A stretch of DNA of 64,000 nt from Lysobacter_L cavernae (GCF_042648505.1 NZ_JBHRXK010000004.1:186001-250000), one strand, 5' to 3'; counted from the first letter of the stretch, positions 7,086 to 15,950 are shown. The notes: generated from the letters alone by a model not told the origin. Program-made: numbers and translations.

Positions 7086-9005
7086 TCACAGATCGACGCC
7101 GAAGCCGATGCCGGCGGCCTTCTCGCCGCCGCCGAACGCGCCGCCCAGCGAGAACGAGCCGCGTGTGCCGATGCGCTTGCCGTAGCCGACCGACAGAGCC
7201 TTCTCGCCGCCCTGGAAACCGGCACCGACCGCCAGGCGTCCACGTGGGCCGGTGCCGTTGGCGGCGTTGGCGCTCATCTGCACCATCGCCGAACTCAAGG
7301 CGCCGACCTGGCTGATGCGGCGGTTCTGCTGATGGAAGCGGTCGTCGACCGAATCGCGGAAAGTGTTGAAGTCGTCGGCAAAGCCGGTGATCGCGGCGAC
7401 CTTGCCGTCGGTATAGGCGTTGGCTGCGGTCAGCGTCTGGGCATCGCCGGCATCGGCGTAGCCCTGCGCCGACTGCAGCGTGGCGGTATCGGCATCGCCC
7501 ATGTCGTTGCGGATCGCGGCCTCGCGGTTGTCGGTATAGGCGTTGGCCGCGGTGCCACCGGTGGCGACCGCGGTATCGGTGTAGGCATTGGCCGTGGTCA
7601 GCGTGGCCTGCAACTGCGAGAGGTTCACCGCATCGGTGAGCGCAGTGCCTTCGGCCACGTTCACTATGCGCCGTTCGCTGCCAGCGCTGCCGACGGAAAC
7701 CGTGTCGGCCTGGTCGGCGAGCGAACCATTGCCCAATGCAACGCTGTTGTCGGCAGTGGCCGCCGAAAATGCACCCAGGGCCAGCGATTGATACGCGGTC
7801 GCTTCGCTCAAGTCGCCGTAAGCGCCGCTGCCATAGCCGCTGGCGACGCTCAGCGCGCCGACCGCGATGCTGCCTTCGCTCGTGGCGTGGCCGCCTTCGC
7901 CGATCGCGATGCTGAATTCGCCGCTGGCCACACTGAAAGCACCCACCGCCGTACCGGCCAGCGCCGTCGCCTGGCTGCCATAGCCCAATGCGGTTGCGCT
8001 GCCTTCGCTGGCGACGCTGTTCGCACCGAAGCTGGAGGCTTGCAGTTCGCTGGCTGCGCTGCCCGCGCCGATGGCGGTGCTGTACTCGCCGCTGGCATTG
8101 CTGGTGGTGCCGACGGCCGTGCCTTCCAGGGCTTGCGCAGTACTGCCCGCGCCGATGGCGGTGGCATGCTCCGCGGTGGCCTGGCTACCTTGGCCATTGG
8201 CGGTGCTGCCCACGCCGCTGGCGTTGCTGCCGGCGCCGGTGGCCGTGCTGGCGACGCCGGTGGCGGTGCTTTCGGTACCCAGCGCCGTGCCCAGATTGCC
8301 GGAGGCCATGCTGCCGGCGCCCAAAGCAGTGGCGATCTGCCCGCTGGCCTCGCTCTGATAGCCGATGGCCGTGCTGAAATCGCTGCCCGCCACGCTTTCC
8401 GCGCCGAAAGCCGAACTGTTGTCGCCGCTCGCGCTGCTGAAGAAGCCGATCGCCGTGGCGTCTGCACCGCTGGCCGAACTGAGCGCGCCGTTGGCGGTAC
8501 CGCCGGCACCGCTGGCCGAGGACTGGGCGCCCGTGGTGGTGGCGAACGCCGCGATAGCCTGGCTCGAGGTGCCGACCGCGGTGCTGTCATTGGCGCTGGC
8601 CTGCGCGGCGGCGCCGATGGCGACGGTGCGGTCGAGGACGGCGCGGGTGTACTCGCCGGTGTTGACCGAGCCGTCGTTGTTCTTGTCCAGCCAGCCTCCT
8701 ATGGCGAGGCTGTGCGCACTCTGGGCGTAGGCATTGCCGCCCACCGCCAACGCCGACTGGCCGACGGCCCAGGCGCCATGGCCGAAGGCATTGGCGTTGT
8801 CACCCTGGGCATTGGCGCCGTAACCGCAGGCGAAGGCGTCGACGCCGGGTGCGTTGGCGCCGGCGCCGTCTTCGCCGGCCTGTGTCGTGTCGCAGACCTC
8901 ACCGGCGAAAGCGCTGCCGGCGACGGCGAAGCACAGCGACAGCGCTAATGCCAACGCGCGCTTGCGTTGCGGGTGGAGGTGGGGGTTGGAATCGAAGCGG
9001 TGCAT
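7086..9005 (-). CDS. YadA-like trimeric autotransporter adhesin (type Vc)
   Basis: 639 residues. A signal peptide (basic RKR, then a hydrophobic run to about residue 35) precedes a long head of about 14-residue repeats (SxASGxxSTAxGxxS pattern, about 55-430). The neck follows, with ADTVSVGS and GTALTDAVNLSQLQ. A short coiled stalk contains three ANAYTD motifs, and a C-terminal beta-strand anchor from about 570 ends in GIGFGVDL. Three chains would form one outer-membrane barrel that displays the head for adhesion or autoaggregation. Residues 107-118 form a canonical EF-hand calcium loop inside the head. The gene stands alone with a terminator upstream of it (9157-9190). Confidence 0.88.
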   Translation of the reverse strand: MHRFDSNPHLHPQRKRALALALSLCFAVAGSAFAGEVCDTTQAGEDGAGANAPGVDAFACGYGANAQGDNANAFGHGAWAVGQSALAVGGNAYAQSAHSLAIGGWLDKNNDGSVNTGEYTRAVLDRTVAIGAAAQASANDSTAVGTSSQAIAAFATTTGAQSSASGAGGTANGALSSASGADATAIGFFSSASGDNSSAFGAESVAGSDFSTAIGYQSEASGQIATALGAGSMASGNLGTALGTESTATGVASTATGAGSNASGVGSTANGQGSQATAEHATAIGAGSTAQALEGTAVGTTSNASGEYSTAIGAGSAASELQASSFGANSVASEGSATALGYGSQATALAGTAVGAFSVASGEFSIAIGEGGHATSEGSIAVGALSVASGYGSGAYGDLSEATAYQSLALGAFSAATADNSVALGNGSLADQADTVSVGSAGSERRIVNVAEGTALTDAVNLSQLQATLTTANAYTDTAVATGGTAANAYTDNREAAIRNDMGDADTATLQSAQGYADAGDAQTLTAANAYTDGKVAAITGFADDFNTFRDSVDDRFHQQNRRISQVGALSSAMVQMSANAANGTGPRGRLAVGAGFQGGEKALSVGYGKRIGTRGSFSLGGAFGGGEKAAGIGFGVDL

Positions 9006-9156
9006 CGGTGTTCTCCCAAGGGGTGTGGTGGAATCGCACGGGCATGGCGCGTCGTGCTCAGGGAGCTAACCGGCAAAGGTGCTGCAAACCCATCACGTGG
9101 CTGCGATGCGGGATTTGCCGAGGTAGTGACCTGCGACGCAGGCGAGACGAGCGCGC

Positions 9157-9190
9157 AAAAAAAGTAGGGCGGCGATGCGCTCGCCGCCCT
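9157..9190 (-). terminator. Rho-independent terminator on the minus strand
   Basis: The stem arms are 9166-9175 and 9181-9190 (AGGGCGGCGA / TCGCCGCCCT, perfect 10 bp). On the minus strand the hairpin is followed after 2 bases by T7 (the A-run 9157-9163). It lies about 190 bases past the serine hydrolase stop and insulates the adhesin gene. Confidence 0.75.
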
Positions 9191-9322
9191 GCCGCCGGTC
9201 CGCCCACGGGCGGCGACCGGACTTTGAAGCGAAATCAGAAGTCGAAGCCCGCGCCGCCACGAACCATCGCGCGGCGCAGCGTGCACCGGCTGGCCGCCGC
9301 GGAATCACCGCGCGACGGAAAC

Positions 9323-9351
9323 AGGAAGTGCCGCGTACCGCGGCACTTCCT
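9323..9351 (-). terminator. Hairpin just downstream of the serine hydrolase gene
   Basis: A perfect 13-bp inverted repeat (9323-9335 with 9339-9351) has a 3-base loop and starts 31 bases after the stop on the minus strand. The T content beyond it is weak (TGTTTCC), so it may be a 3'-end-protecting hairpin rather than a full terminator. The rest of the 376-base gap 9006-9381 holds the second hairpin at 9157-9190 and no convincing gene. Confidence 0.55.
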
Positions 9352-9381
9352 GGGCCAGTAGGCCACCGTCGAGGGCGCGCG

Positions 9382-11166
9382 TTACTTGACCGCCGCGACC
9401 TTGGTCGCGATCTCCTCGGCCAGCGCGTAATCGGCCGCGTCGTTGTTCCAGCGGTTGGCGGCGATGGCGACGTGGATGCCGGTCATGTCGAGGCCGCCGT
9501 CGGTCTTGTAGCCGTCGGGGTACAGCAGCACCAGTGCGTTGCCGCCATCAAGGGCGCCTTCGTGGCCGAGCCGGCCGTCACCGGCGGGCAGCCAGCCCAT
9601 GTTGCGCAGCTCGCCCCAGCCCCACTGGCCCAGCAGGCTGCTGCTGATCCGGGTCAGCGAGCGGGCCGAGGCACGGAAGCCGCCGGCGGCCGGGCTGCTG
9701 GTCTCCTTGAACGGCAACGCCTTGTAGTTGCCATTGCCGTCGAGCGTGTAGCCGACCGCATCGTTCGCCGCCGGCGTCGCGCTGGCGACGACGACGCGCT
9801 TGTCCATGCCCATCGGCTTGAGGTAGTTGTCGCGCGCGTAATCGAGGAACGGCTTGCCGGCGATGACTGGCATGATCAGCGTCCACAGGCCGAAGCCGTG
9901 ATTGGAGTAGTTGTACTTGGTGCCGGGCGCGGCCAGCAGCGGACGGGTGCGCAGCATGTGGCGATGGGCTTCCTCGTAGGTCACGTCCTCCACGTCCTTG
10001 CCGAACATCACGGCCGCACCGGCCAGGTCGCCGCTGTGGGTGAACCCGGCCTCGTGGCGCAGCAGGTCCTGCAGGGTCATGTCGGCGTACCACGCGTACC
10101 AGTTGTCGCCGCTGTAGCCCGACGCCGGCACCTGGTACGCGTACGGGGCGAGGTAGTGGTCGAGCTTGGCGCTGTAGCCGCTGCTGGCCTTGCCGTTGCG
10201 GTACCAGGCGTAGACGTGGTCGTTGCCGGCGATGTCGATCTCGCGGATGTCATAAGGGGTGAGGCCGGCCGGGGTGGCGAACGCCTTCGGCGCGGCGTGG
10301 TAGTCCAGGTCCAGCGAGTAGCCGACGCTGTAGGTGCCGTCGTCGTACCAGGTGTAGACATGGTCGTTCGACTTGGCGATGCCGATGCCGACAATGTTGT
10401 AGAAACTGCGCCCGCCGGGCAGGTCGATGTCCTTGCAATCGGGCGCCGGGTTGTCGACCTTGCAGGAGGTGGTCTGCTTCTCGTACTGGTCCAGGTCGGT
10501 GGCCGTGCCGACGGAGCGCGTCAGCTCGCCGCCGTTGCGGTACCAGGTGTAGACCATGCCGTTGCTGGCGATGGACATGCCGATGATGTCGGCGGGCTTG
10601 CGGCCGGCCGGCAGCGAATACGGCACCGGCGGCTCATACTGGTCGAGGTGGTTGCTCGCGCCGACGCTGACGGTCCCGTTCGCGTACCAGGTGTGGACCT
10701 TGTTGTCCTTGTTGATGCCGATGCCGACGATGGGCGTGTGCCGCTGCACGCCGACGGTGAGGTCGGTGGCGAACTTCTGTCCGAACACGGCGCCGGTGCC
10801 ATAGAGGCGGCTGGCCAGCGAATAGCTGGGCGACTGCGCGAGTGCCTGGTAGCCGCTCGGGCCGGTGACAGCGGCCTTGGTGACGCTGCCGATCATCGTG
10901 CGGGTATCGGCGCTCATCGCCGTGGTGTCACTGGCAATGCCATAGCCTTTGGCGAACAGTTCCATGCCGTCGCGGGTGACGGAGACCGTCAGGCCCGGAA
11001 TCTTGTAGGTGGTCCGATATTGGTTGACGAGTTGCTGGATTTCCGTCTCGAGCGGATCGGCGGCCAGCGCCGGGCAGGACAGGGCCAGCAGGGCGGCGAG
11101 CGCCGGCAGTCGGCAGGTGGTGCGGGGCGGGTGGGCGGCCATGCGGGGAAGGCGGTAGCGATTCAT
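9382..11166 (-). CDS. Beta-lactamase-family serine hydrolase with inserted four-repeat domain
   Basis: 594 residues from the ATG at 11166, chosen because AGGATC lies upstream and a clear signal peptide (LPALAALLALSCPALAA) follows. The catalytic motifs of the serine beta-lactamase/D-Ala-D-Ala carboxypeptidase/esterase fold are present: SVTK (Ser94-Lys97), YSN (420-422) and HEG (535-537). Ser94 and Tyr420 are about 325 residues apart, against roughly 85 in class C enzymes. The extra part (about 145-350) holds four repeats with the core IxGIxIAxxDxVYTWYxNG followed by LDxY. The protein is probably periplasmic or secreted. The substrate is unknown; I see no reason to call it an antibiotic-resistance enzyme. 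It is probably monocistronic, with hairpins downstream. Confidence 0.82.
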   Translation of the reverse strand: MNRYRLPRMAAHPPRTTCRLPALAALLALSCPALAADPLETEIQQLVNQYRTTYKIPGLTVSVTRDGMELFAKGYGIASDTTAMSADTRTMIGSVTKAAVTGPSGYQALAQSPSYSLASRLYGTGAVFGQKFATDLTVGVQRHTPIVGIGINKDNKVHTWYANGTVSVGASNHLDQYEPPVPYSLPAGRKPADIIGMSIASNGMVYTWYRNGGELTRSVGTATDLDQYEKQTTSCKVDNPAPDCKDIDLPGGRSFYNIVGIGIAKSNDHVYTWYDDGTYSVGYSLDLDYHAAPKAFATPAGLTPYDIREIDIAGNDHVYAWYRNGKASSGYSAKLDHYLAPYAYQVPASGYSGDNWYAWYADMTLQDLLRHEAGFTHSGDLAGAAVMFGKDVEDVTYEEAHRHMLRTRPLLAAPGTKYNYSNHGFGLWTLIMPVIAGKPFLDYARDNYLKPMGMDKRVVVASATPAANDAVGYTLDGNGNYKALPFKETSSPAAGGFRASARSLTRISSSLLGQWGWGELRNMGWLPAGDGRLGHEGALDGGNALVLLYPDGYKTDGGLDMTGIHVAIAANRWNNDAADYALAEEIATKVAAVK

Positions 11167-11371
11167 CTGGGGTGATCCTGTGCGGGAAGGGTGTGCCTGG
11201 GCGGCGGTTGCCATCGGTCACAGGAACAACACCGGACAATCCGGGCCAAACCCATCACGCCTACGACACGCCTACGATCAGGTAGCGCGCCGGGCGCGAT
11301 CTGGCCCGCCGCATCGGGTCGGTTACAATTGAAACCATCACGCCGGCCCATGCCGGCACGCTGAGGACCCC

Positions 11372-12361
11372 ATGAAGCTTGGTTCCCTGAAGGAAGGCGG
11401 CCGCGACGGCACGCTGATCGTTGTCTCCCGCGACCTGGCCCGCGCCGTGCGCGCCACCGGCATCGCCGACACCCTGCAGCGCGCGCTGGAGGACTGGTCG
11501 AACACGGCGCCGCGCCTCAATGCGCTGTCCGACGCGCTCAACGCCGGCGCCGCCGACGGCGCCTTCGAGCTCGACCTGGCCGCGCTGGCGGCGCCGCTGC
11601 CGCGCGCCTACGAGTTTGTCGACGGCTCCGCCTACCTGCCGCACGTCGAGCGCGTGCGCCGTGCGCGCGGCGCCGAGGTGCCGGAGAGCTTCTACGTCGA
11701 CCCGCTGATGTACCAGGCGGTCAGTGCCGGCTTCTACGGCCCGCGCGATCCGGTGCGCGTGCCGAGCGAGGACTACGGCATCGACCTGGAGGCCGAGGTC
11801 GTGATCGTCACCGACGACGTGCCGATGGCGGTGACGCCGGCGCAGGCCGCATCGCACATTCAGCTGATCGGGCTGGTCAACGACGTGTCCCTGCGCAACC
11901 TGATTCCCAACGAGCTGGCCAAGGGCTTCGGCTTCCTGCAGTCCAAGCCGCGCTCGGCGCTGAGCCCGGTGTTCGTGACACCGGACGAGCTCGGCGCGGC
12001 CTGGCTGGACAGCAAGGTGCACCTGCCGCTGCTGACGCACATCAATGGCGAATGGTTCGGCGCGCCCGAGGCCGGCGTCGACATGCAGTTCGACTTCGCC
12101 CAACTGGTCGCGCACGCGGCCAGGACGCGGCCGCTGTCGGCCGGCACGATCGTCGGCTCCGGCACCGTCGCCAACCAGGACACGTCCTTGGGCGCCTCGT
12201 GCTTTGCCGAAAAGCGCACCGTGGAGACGCTGGAACGGGGCAAGCCGCAGACGCCGTTCATGAGCTATGGCGACGTCGTGCGGATCGAGATGCTCGACCG
12301 CGACGGCCATGACGTGTTCGGCGCGATCGAGCAGCGCATCGAGCGCCCGGCCACGCCCTGA
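11372..12361 (+). CDS. Fumarylacetoacetate hydrolase family protein
   Basis: 329 residues of the FAH fold, with metal-site and core motifs such as EAEVVIVTDDVP, LIGLVNDVSLRNLIP and AGTIVGSGTVAN. It likely splits fumarylacetoacetate into fumarate and acetoacetate, the last step of tyrosine/homogentisate breakdown. The next gene encodes maleylacetoacetate isomerase, the preceding step, which supports this. The FAH superfamily also includes oxaloacetate decarboxylases and acylpyruvases, so the exact substrate is an inference. A possible -10 (TACAAT, 11324-11329) lies 42 bases before the ATG, without a good -35. It is divergent from the serine hydrolase. Confidence 0.8.
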   Translation: MKLGSLKEGGRDGTLIVVSRDLARAVRATGIADTLQRALEDWSNTAPRLNALSDALNAGAADGAFELDLAALAAPLPRAYEFVDGSAYLPHVERVRRARGAEVPESFYVDPLMYQAVSAGFYGPRDPVRVPSEDYGIDLEAEVVIVTDDVPMAVTPAQAASHIQLIGLVNDVSLRNLIPNELAKGFGFLQSKPRSALSPVFVTPDELGAAWLDSKVHLPLLTHINGEWFGAPEAGVDMQFDFAQLVAHAARTRPLSAGTIVGSGTVANQDTSLGASCFAEKRTVETLERGKPQTPFMSYGDVVRIEMLDRDGHDVFGAIEQRIERPATP

Positions 12362-12459
12362 CCGGCGGGCCCGGTGGCCGGCGGAAGGTCGTCATCGGCG
12401 CCTGGGGCGGGCTAAGGTGCGCGCTCGACAGGGCGCAACACAAATCGGGATCGACACGC

Positions 12460-13125
12460 GTGGCTGAGCAACTGCGGCTGTATTCGTACTGGCGTTCGAG
12501 CGCGGCCTATCGCGTGCGCATCGGCCTCAACCTCAAGGGCCTGGCCTACGAGACCGTGCCGGTGCACCTGGTGCGCGACGGCGGCGAGCAGCACGGCGCC
12601 GCGTTCCGCGCCGCCAACCCGCAGGGACTGGTGCCGGTGCTGCAGCACGGCGACCGCGTGTTGCGGCAATCGCTGGCGATCCTCGAATACCTCGACGAAA
12701 CCTGGCCCGAGCCGGCCCTGCTGCCGGCGGCGGCGTACGACCGCCAGCGCACGCGCGCGCTGGCACAAAACGTCGCCTGCGACATCCACCCGCTCAACAA
12801 CCTGCGCGTGCTGCAGTATTTCGAGCGCACCTGGCACGTGCCGCAGCCCGAGCGCGACGAGTGGGTCAAGCATTGGGTCGGTGAAGGCTTCACCGCGATC
12901 GAGGCGATGCTGTGCGGCGATGCAGGCCGTGGCCGCTACTGCGTGGGCGACACGCCGACGCTGGCCGATTGCTGCCTGGTGCCTCAGCTCTACAACGCGC
13001 GCCGTTTTGGCGTGGCGCTGGAGACATTCCCGACACTGTTGCGGATCGAGCAGGCCTGCCTGGCATTGCCCGCGTTCGACGCGGCCCGCCCGGAGCGGCA
13101 GCCGGACTGCCCGCCGCCGCAGTAA
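12460..13125 (+). CDS. maiA: Maleylacetoacetate isomerase (zeta-class glutathione transferase)
   Basis: 221 residues from a GTG start. The N-terminal thioredoxin fold carries SYWRSSAAYRVRIGLNLKG, the zeta-class glutathione-site motif; NPQGLVPVL and QSLAILEYLDE complete it. An all-helical C-domain follows (CDIHPLNNLRVL, DTPTLADCCLVPQLYNARRF). It isomerises maleylacetoacetate to fumarylacetoacetate using glutathione. It lies 98 bases after the FAH gene on the same strand, matching consecutive steps of tyrosine degradation, and converges on pilU with a 19-base gap. Confidence 0.92.
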   Translation: MAEQLRLYSYWRSSAAYRVRIGLNLKGLAYETVPVHLVRDGGEQHGAAFRAANPQGLVPVLQHGDRVLRQSLAILEYLDETWPEPALLPAAAYDRQRTRALAQNVACDIHPLNNLRVLQYFERTWHVPQPERDEWVKHWVGEGFTAIEAMLCGDAGRGRYCVGDTPTLADCCLVPQLYNARRFGVALETFPTLLRIEQACLALPAFDAARPERQPDCPPPQ

Positions 13126-13144
13126 CCCGGTGCCGCTGCCGCGC

Positions 13145-14257
13145 TCAGTGCGCGGCAGCCTCGTAGACGTCGGCGTAGGGGTCGTGCTCGCCGGTGCCGC
13201 CTTCGGACAGGCGGAACTTCAGCGCCAGGCCGTCGCGCGAGTCGGCCGCCTTCAACGCCTCCTCCATCTCGATCCGACCTTCCTTGTACAGGCGGAACAG
13301 GCACTGGTCGAAGGACTCCATGCCTTCCTCCAGCGACTCCTCCATCGCCTGCTTGATCTCGTGCACCTGGCCGCGGCGCATCAGGTCGCGCACGTGCGGG
13401 GTGTTGATCAGCACTTCGGCGGCGGGCAGGCGGCGGCCGTCGGTGCCGATCACCAGGCGCTGGCTGACCACCGCGCGCAGGTTCAGCGCCAGGTTCATCA
13501 GCACGTTCTTGTGCGCGGCCTCGGGGAAGAAGTTGAGGATGCGCTCCAGGGTCTGGTCGGCGTTGTTGGAATGCAACGTCGCCAGGCACAGGTGGCCGGT
13601 CTCGGCGAAGGCGATCGCCGCCTCCATCGTCGTGGCGTCGAGGATTTCGCCGATCAGGATCACGTCCGGCGCTTCGCGCATCGCGTTCTTCAGCGCGTTG
13701 TGGAAGGCATGGGTGTCGAGGCCGACCTCGCGCTGGTTGACGATCGATTTCTTGTGCTTGTGCAGGTACTCGATCGGGTCCTCGATGGTGAGGATGTGAC
13801 CGGAGATATGGCTGTTGCGGTGGTCGATCATCGACGCCAGCGTGGTCGACTTGCCCGAACCGGTCGAGCCGACGATCAGCACCAGGCCGCGCGGGGCCAT
13901 GATGATGTTCTTCAGCACCTGCGGCAGCTGCAGCTCCTCGATCGAGGGGATCACGCTGCGGATCGCGCGGATCACCATGCCGACCTCGCCACGCTGCTTG
14001 AACACGTTGATGCGGAAGCGGCCCGCGTCGGGCAGCGCCAGCGCCATGTTCAGTTCAAGCTCACGCTCGAACGTGGGTACTTGGCCCTCGTCCATCAGCG
14101 AGTAGGCGATTTTCTTCACCATGCCCGCGGGCAGGCCGGTGTTGCCGAGCGGGTAGAGCCTGCCTTCGACCTTGATGTACACCGGCGCGCCAGTCGTCAG
14201 GAACATGTCCGACGCGTTCTTTTCCGTCATCAGCTTCAGGAAATAGCCGATGTCCAT
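13145..14257 (-). CDS. pilU: Type IV pilus retraction ATPase PilU
   Basis: 370 residues from the ATG at 14257; the open frame continues upstream, but only family-like sequence begins at MDIGYFLKLMTEKNASDMFL. Walker A is GSTGSGKST. The Asp box and Walker B region includes TIEDPIEYLH and DVILIGEILD, and AETGHLCLATLHSNNADQ is the PilU form (PilT has GTLHT). The C-terminal tail rich in Glu/Ala (ESLEEGMESFDQCLF) is also PilU-like. PilU is the accessory hexameric motor that helps PilT withdraw type IV pili in twitching. pilT is not in the window; in many species it is the adjacent gene. Confidence 0.9.
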   Translation of the reverse strand: MDIGYFLKLMTEKNASDMFLTTGAPVYIKVEGRLYPLGNTGLPAGMVKKIAYSLMDEGQVPTFERELELNMALALPDAGRFRINVFKQRGEVGMVIRAIRSVIPSIEELQLPQVLKNIIMAPRGLVLIVGSTGSGKSTTLASMIDHRNSHISGHILTIEDPIEYLHKHKKSIVNQREVGLDTHAFHNALKNAMREAPDVILIGEILDATTMEAAIAFAETGHLCLATLHSNNADQTLERILNFFPEAAHKNVLMNLALNLRAVVSQRLVIGTDGRRLPAAEVLINTPHVRDLMRRGQVHEIKQAMEESLEEGMESFDQCLFRLYKEGRIEMEEALKAADSRDGLALKFRLSEGGTGEHDPYADVYEAAAH

Positions 14258-14365
14258 GCAGAAACCCCTTGTTGACGGTAGCGTATCGTTGCGACATACC
14301 GTTGCAACCCCGCCACCGGCTTCCGACAATGGCCGCGCGACACCCTCATCGTCACGGCACCCCCA

Positions 14366-14746
14366 ATGAGCCCAAGCTTCGCACAATTTCGTTTCCCACT
14401 GCTGGCCGCAGTTCTCGCTTCCGCACTGTGCGCGTGCGCATCGTTGCCACCACCGACCAGCGAGCTGGCTGCCGCGCAGCAGGCGGTGACGCGGGCCGAA
14501 GGCGCCGACGCCGACCAGTACGCCGTGCAGGAGCTGGGCGTGGCCCGCAACGCGTTGTCGCGGGCGCAGGCGGCGATGGCCGAAGGCCGCGAGGACGACG
14601 CGCGCCGGCTGGCCGCGGCCGCCGACGCCGATGCCGACCTGGCCTACGCCAAGAGCCGCGACGCCCTGACCACGGCCGAGCTCAACCAGCGTCGCGCCGA
14701 GGTGGCCGAATTGCACCAGCGCCTGCAGACGGGGGGGCGTCGATGA
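14366..14746 (+). CDS. DUF4398-type small lipoprotein
   Basis: 126 residues. A hydrophobic leader ends at a lipobox-like LCAC, then ASLPPPTSELAAAQQAVTRAEG and an Ala/Arg-rich helix, likely a periplasmic coiled coil. This matches DUF4398 proteins, which are typically encoded just before an OmpA-like protein, as here. The stop overlaps the next start (ATGA, 14743-14746), and a G7 run lies just before the overlap. The function is unknown; a role in envelope structure with its partner is an inference. Confidence 0.7.
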   Translation: MSPSFAQFRFPLLAAVLASALCACASLPPPTSELAAAQQAVTRAEGADADQYAVQELGVARNALSRAQAAMAEGREDDARRLAAAADADADLAYAKSRDALTTAELNQRRAEVAELHQRLQTGGRR

Positions 14747-15630
14747 ACCTGCATCGCCTGATCGCGCCGTTGGCGCTGAGCGCCGCCTTGATCGCCGCGC
14801 CTGCACTGCAGGCCGCCGACAATCCCGACCTCGCCCGCCTGGCGCAGCGCCTGACCGCGTTGGATGCCAACCCCGAGATCAACAGCTTCGCCGCCTACGA
14901 GCGGTTGCAGGCGCGGCACGCGCTGGACGCCCTCGCCGCGGCCTCCAGTCGCGAGCGCGATGCCGCGCTGTACGTCGCCGAGCGCCGCGTGCAGATCGCC
15001 GAAGTCAGTGCCCGCAGCCAGGCCGCGCAGCGCGAGGTCGATCGCCTCGACCGCGAGCGCAGCGATCTGCTGGTCGAGGCCAGCCGCCAGGATGCCGCGA
15101 GCGCCCGCGCCGAGGCCGAGCGCCTGCGCCTGCAGGCGCAGATGCAGGCCGAGGAAACCGAGCGCCTGCGCCTGCAGAGCGAATCCGATGCGGCCGCGAT
15201 GCAGGACGTGGAAACCGCGCTCAAGGGCGTGGCCGGCGCGCAGACCGCTCGCCTCAGTGCCGCGCGCGAGCGCGAAGCCAAGCTGGCCCGCCAGGAAGCC
15301 GAGCTGGTGGCCGGCGGCAAGTTGCCGGCCTCCAAGCGCGACAGCCGCGGTGAAGTGTTCGCGCTCGGCAAGGACAGCTTCGCCGCCGGCAAGGCCGGCC
15401 TCAGCGGCGGTGGCGACAGCGCCGTGCGCACCGTGGCGGCCTACGCGGAAGCGATCTCGGCCGGCTCGGTCAAGGTCGAGGTCAGCGGTGCCGACGCCAA
15501 GCTGGCCCAGCGTCGCGCCGATGCGATCCGCGATGGCCTCGTCGCCGGCGGCGTGGTGGGGTCCAAGGTCCAGGCGACCGGGCGGACCGGTAAGGCCGAG
15601 CGCGCCGAGGTCGTGTTTCCAGGTAAATAA
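14743..15630 (+). CDS. OmpA-like periplasmic/outer-membrane protein with long coiled coil
   Basis: 295 residues. A signal peptide (LIAPLALSAALIAAPALQA) precedes a helical, Glu/Arg/Ala-rich coiled-coil region (about 55-190). A C-terminal OmpA-type peptidoglycan-binding domain follows (about 195-290): SVKVEVSGADAKLAQRRADA, IRDGLVAGGV and VQATGRTGKAERAEVVF. The usual GHTD motif is degenerate (EVSGADAK), so peptidoglycan binding may be weakened. The start ATG at 14743 overlaps the stop of the preceding lipoprotein gene, suggesting translational coupling. Confidence 0.75.
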   Translation: MNLHRLIAPLALSAALIAAPALQAADNPDLARLAQRLTALDANPEINSFAAYERLQARHALDALAAASSRERDAALYVAERRVQIAEVSARSQAAQREVDRLDRERSDLLVEASRQDAASARAEAERLRLQAQMQAEETERLRLQSESDAAAMQDVETALKGVAGAQTARLSAAREREAKLARQEAELVAGGKLPASKRDSRGEVFALGKDSFAAGKAGLSGGGDSAVRTVAAYAEAISAGSVKVEVSGADAKLAQRRADAIRDGLVAGGVVGSKVQATGRTGKAERAEVVFPGK

Positions 15631-15734
15631 TTCGTAAATAAATCAACCGCTTGCTGGGTCGGTGGCGCGCAGCGTGGGTCGATGGAGGTCGCGCGCCATG
15701 CCCTGGATGCGCCGCTGGCGAGGCCCCGCTGCAG

Positions 15735-15950
15735 TCGCTTGCCGGTCGCTTTTGAGAGGAGTAGGGTCGGATACCCAAGCGGCCTGATTTCCGCTTGGCG
15801 ATGAGTCAGGTCGATGACGCCAACGCCCCTCACGCAGGATCCCGCCACCGCACGCTTGCAGGTGGCCGGTCTGTGTGAAGCCGGCCCCGCCTTCCGCCTG
15901 ATACCCCACGACCCCGCGCGACGCCCTGGTCTTCCGGCCGGGGCGTTTTC
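15735..15950 (+). ncRNA. Possible structured RNA or long leader ending in a terminator
   Basis: The 391-base gap 15631-16021 has no convincing gene. Within it, CCAAGCGG and CCGCTTGG (around 15780 and 15795) form an 8-bp stem, and CCTGA / TCAGG overlaps it as an alternative pairing. Several GGA triplets lie upstream, and the segment ends in the terminator-like hairpin at 15921-15949. It could be a small RNA or an attenuating leader for the downstream ydcH-like gene. I recognise no known family. The 5' limit is arbitrary. Confidence 0.25.
15921..15949 (+). terminator. Terminator-like hairpin upstream of the DUF465 gene
   Basis: ACGCCC at the 5' side pairs with GGGCGT at 15941-15946, with an inner TGG/CCGG pairing, followed by T4 (15946-15949). 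The outer bases CCCCGC and GCGGGG extend the stem. It could end a short RNA or the OmpA-like transcript. Confidence 0.5.

Noticed and set aside
7700..8620. Regular short repeats that could suggest a CRISPR array or satellite
   Set aside because: The spacing follows about 14 codons with strong third-base variation, as expected for coding repeats of a YadA head. There are no identical repeats with unique spacers.
7053..8948. A 631-codon plus-strand frame opposite the adhesin gene, with Gly/Ala/Arg repeats
   Set aside because: Its periodicity is just the complement of the adhesin head repeats. The minus-strand frame has a signal peptide, neck and membrane anchor.
9238..9330. A minus-strand frame ending GGAGFDF, like an outer-membrane protein tail
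   Set aside because: Only the last few residues look right. The preceding codons run through a terminator hairpin and show no beta-strand pattern, so a pseudogene claim is not supported.
9382..11166. Calling the serine hydrolase an antibiotic-resistance beta-lactamase
   Set aside because: Only the generic SxxK/YxN/HxG fold motifs are present, and the large insertion sets it apart. The fold includes many peptidases and esterases.
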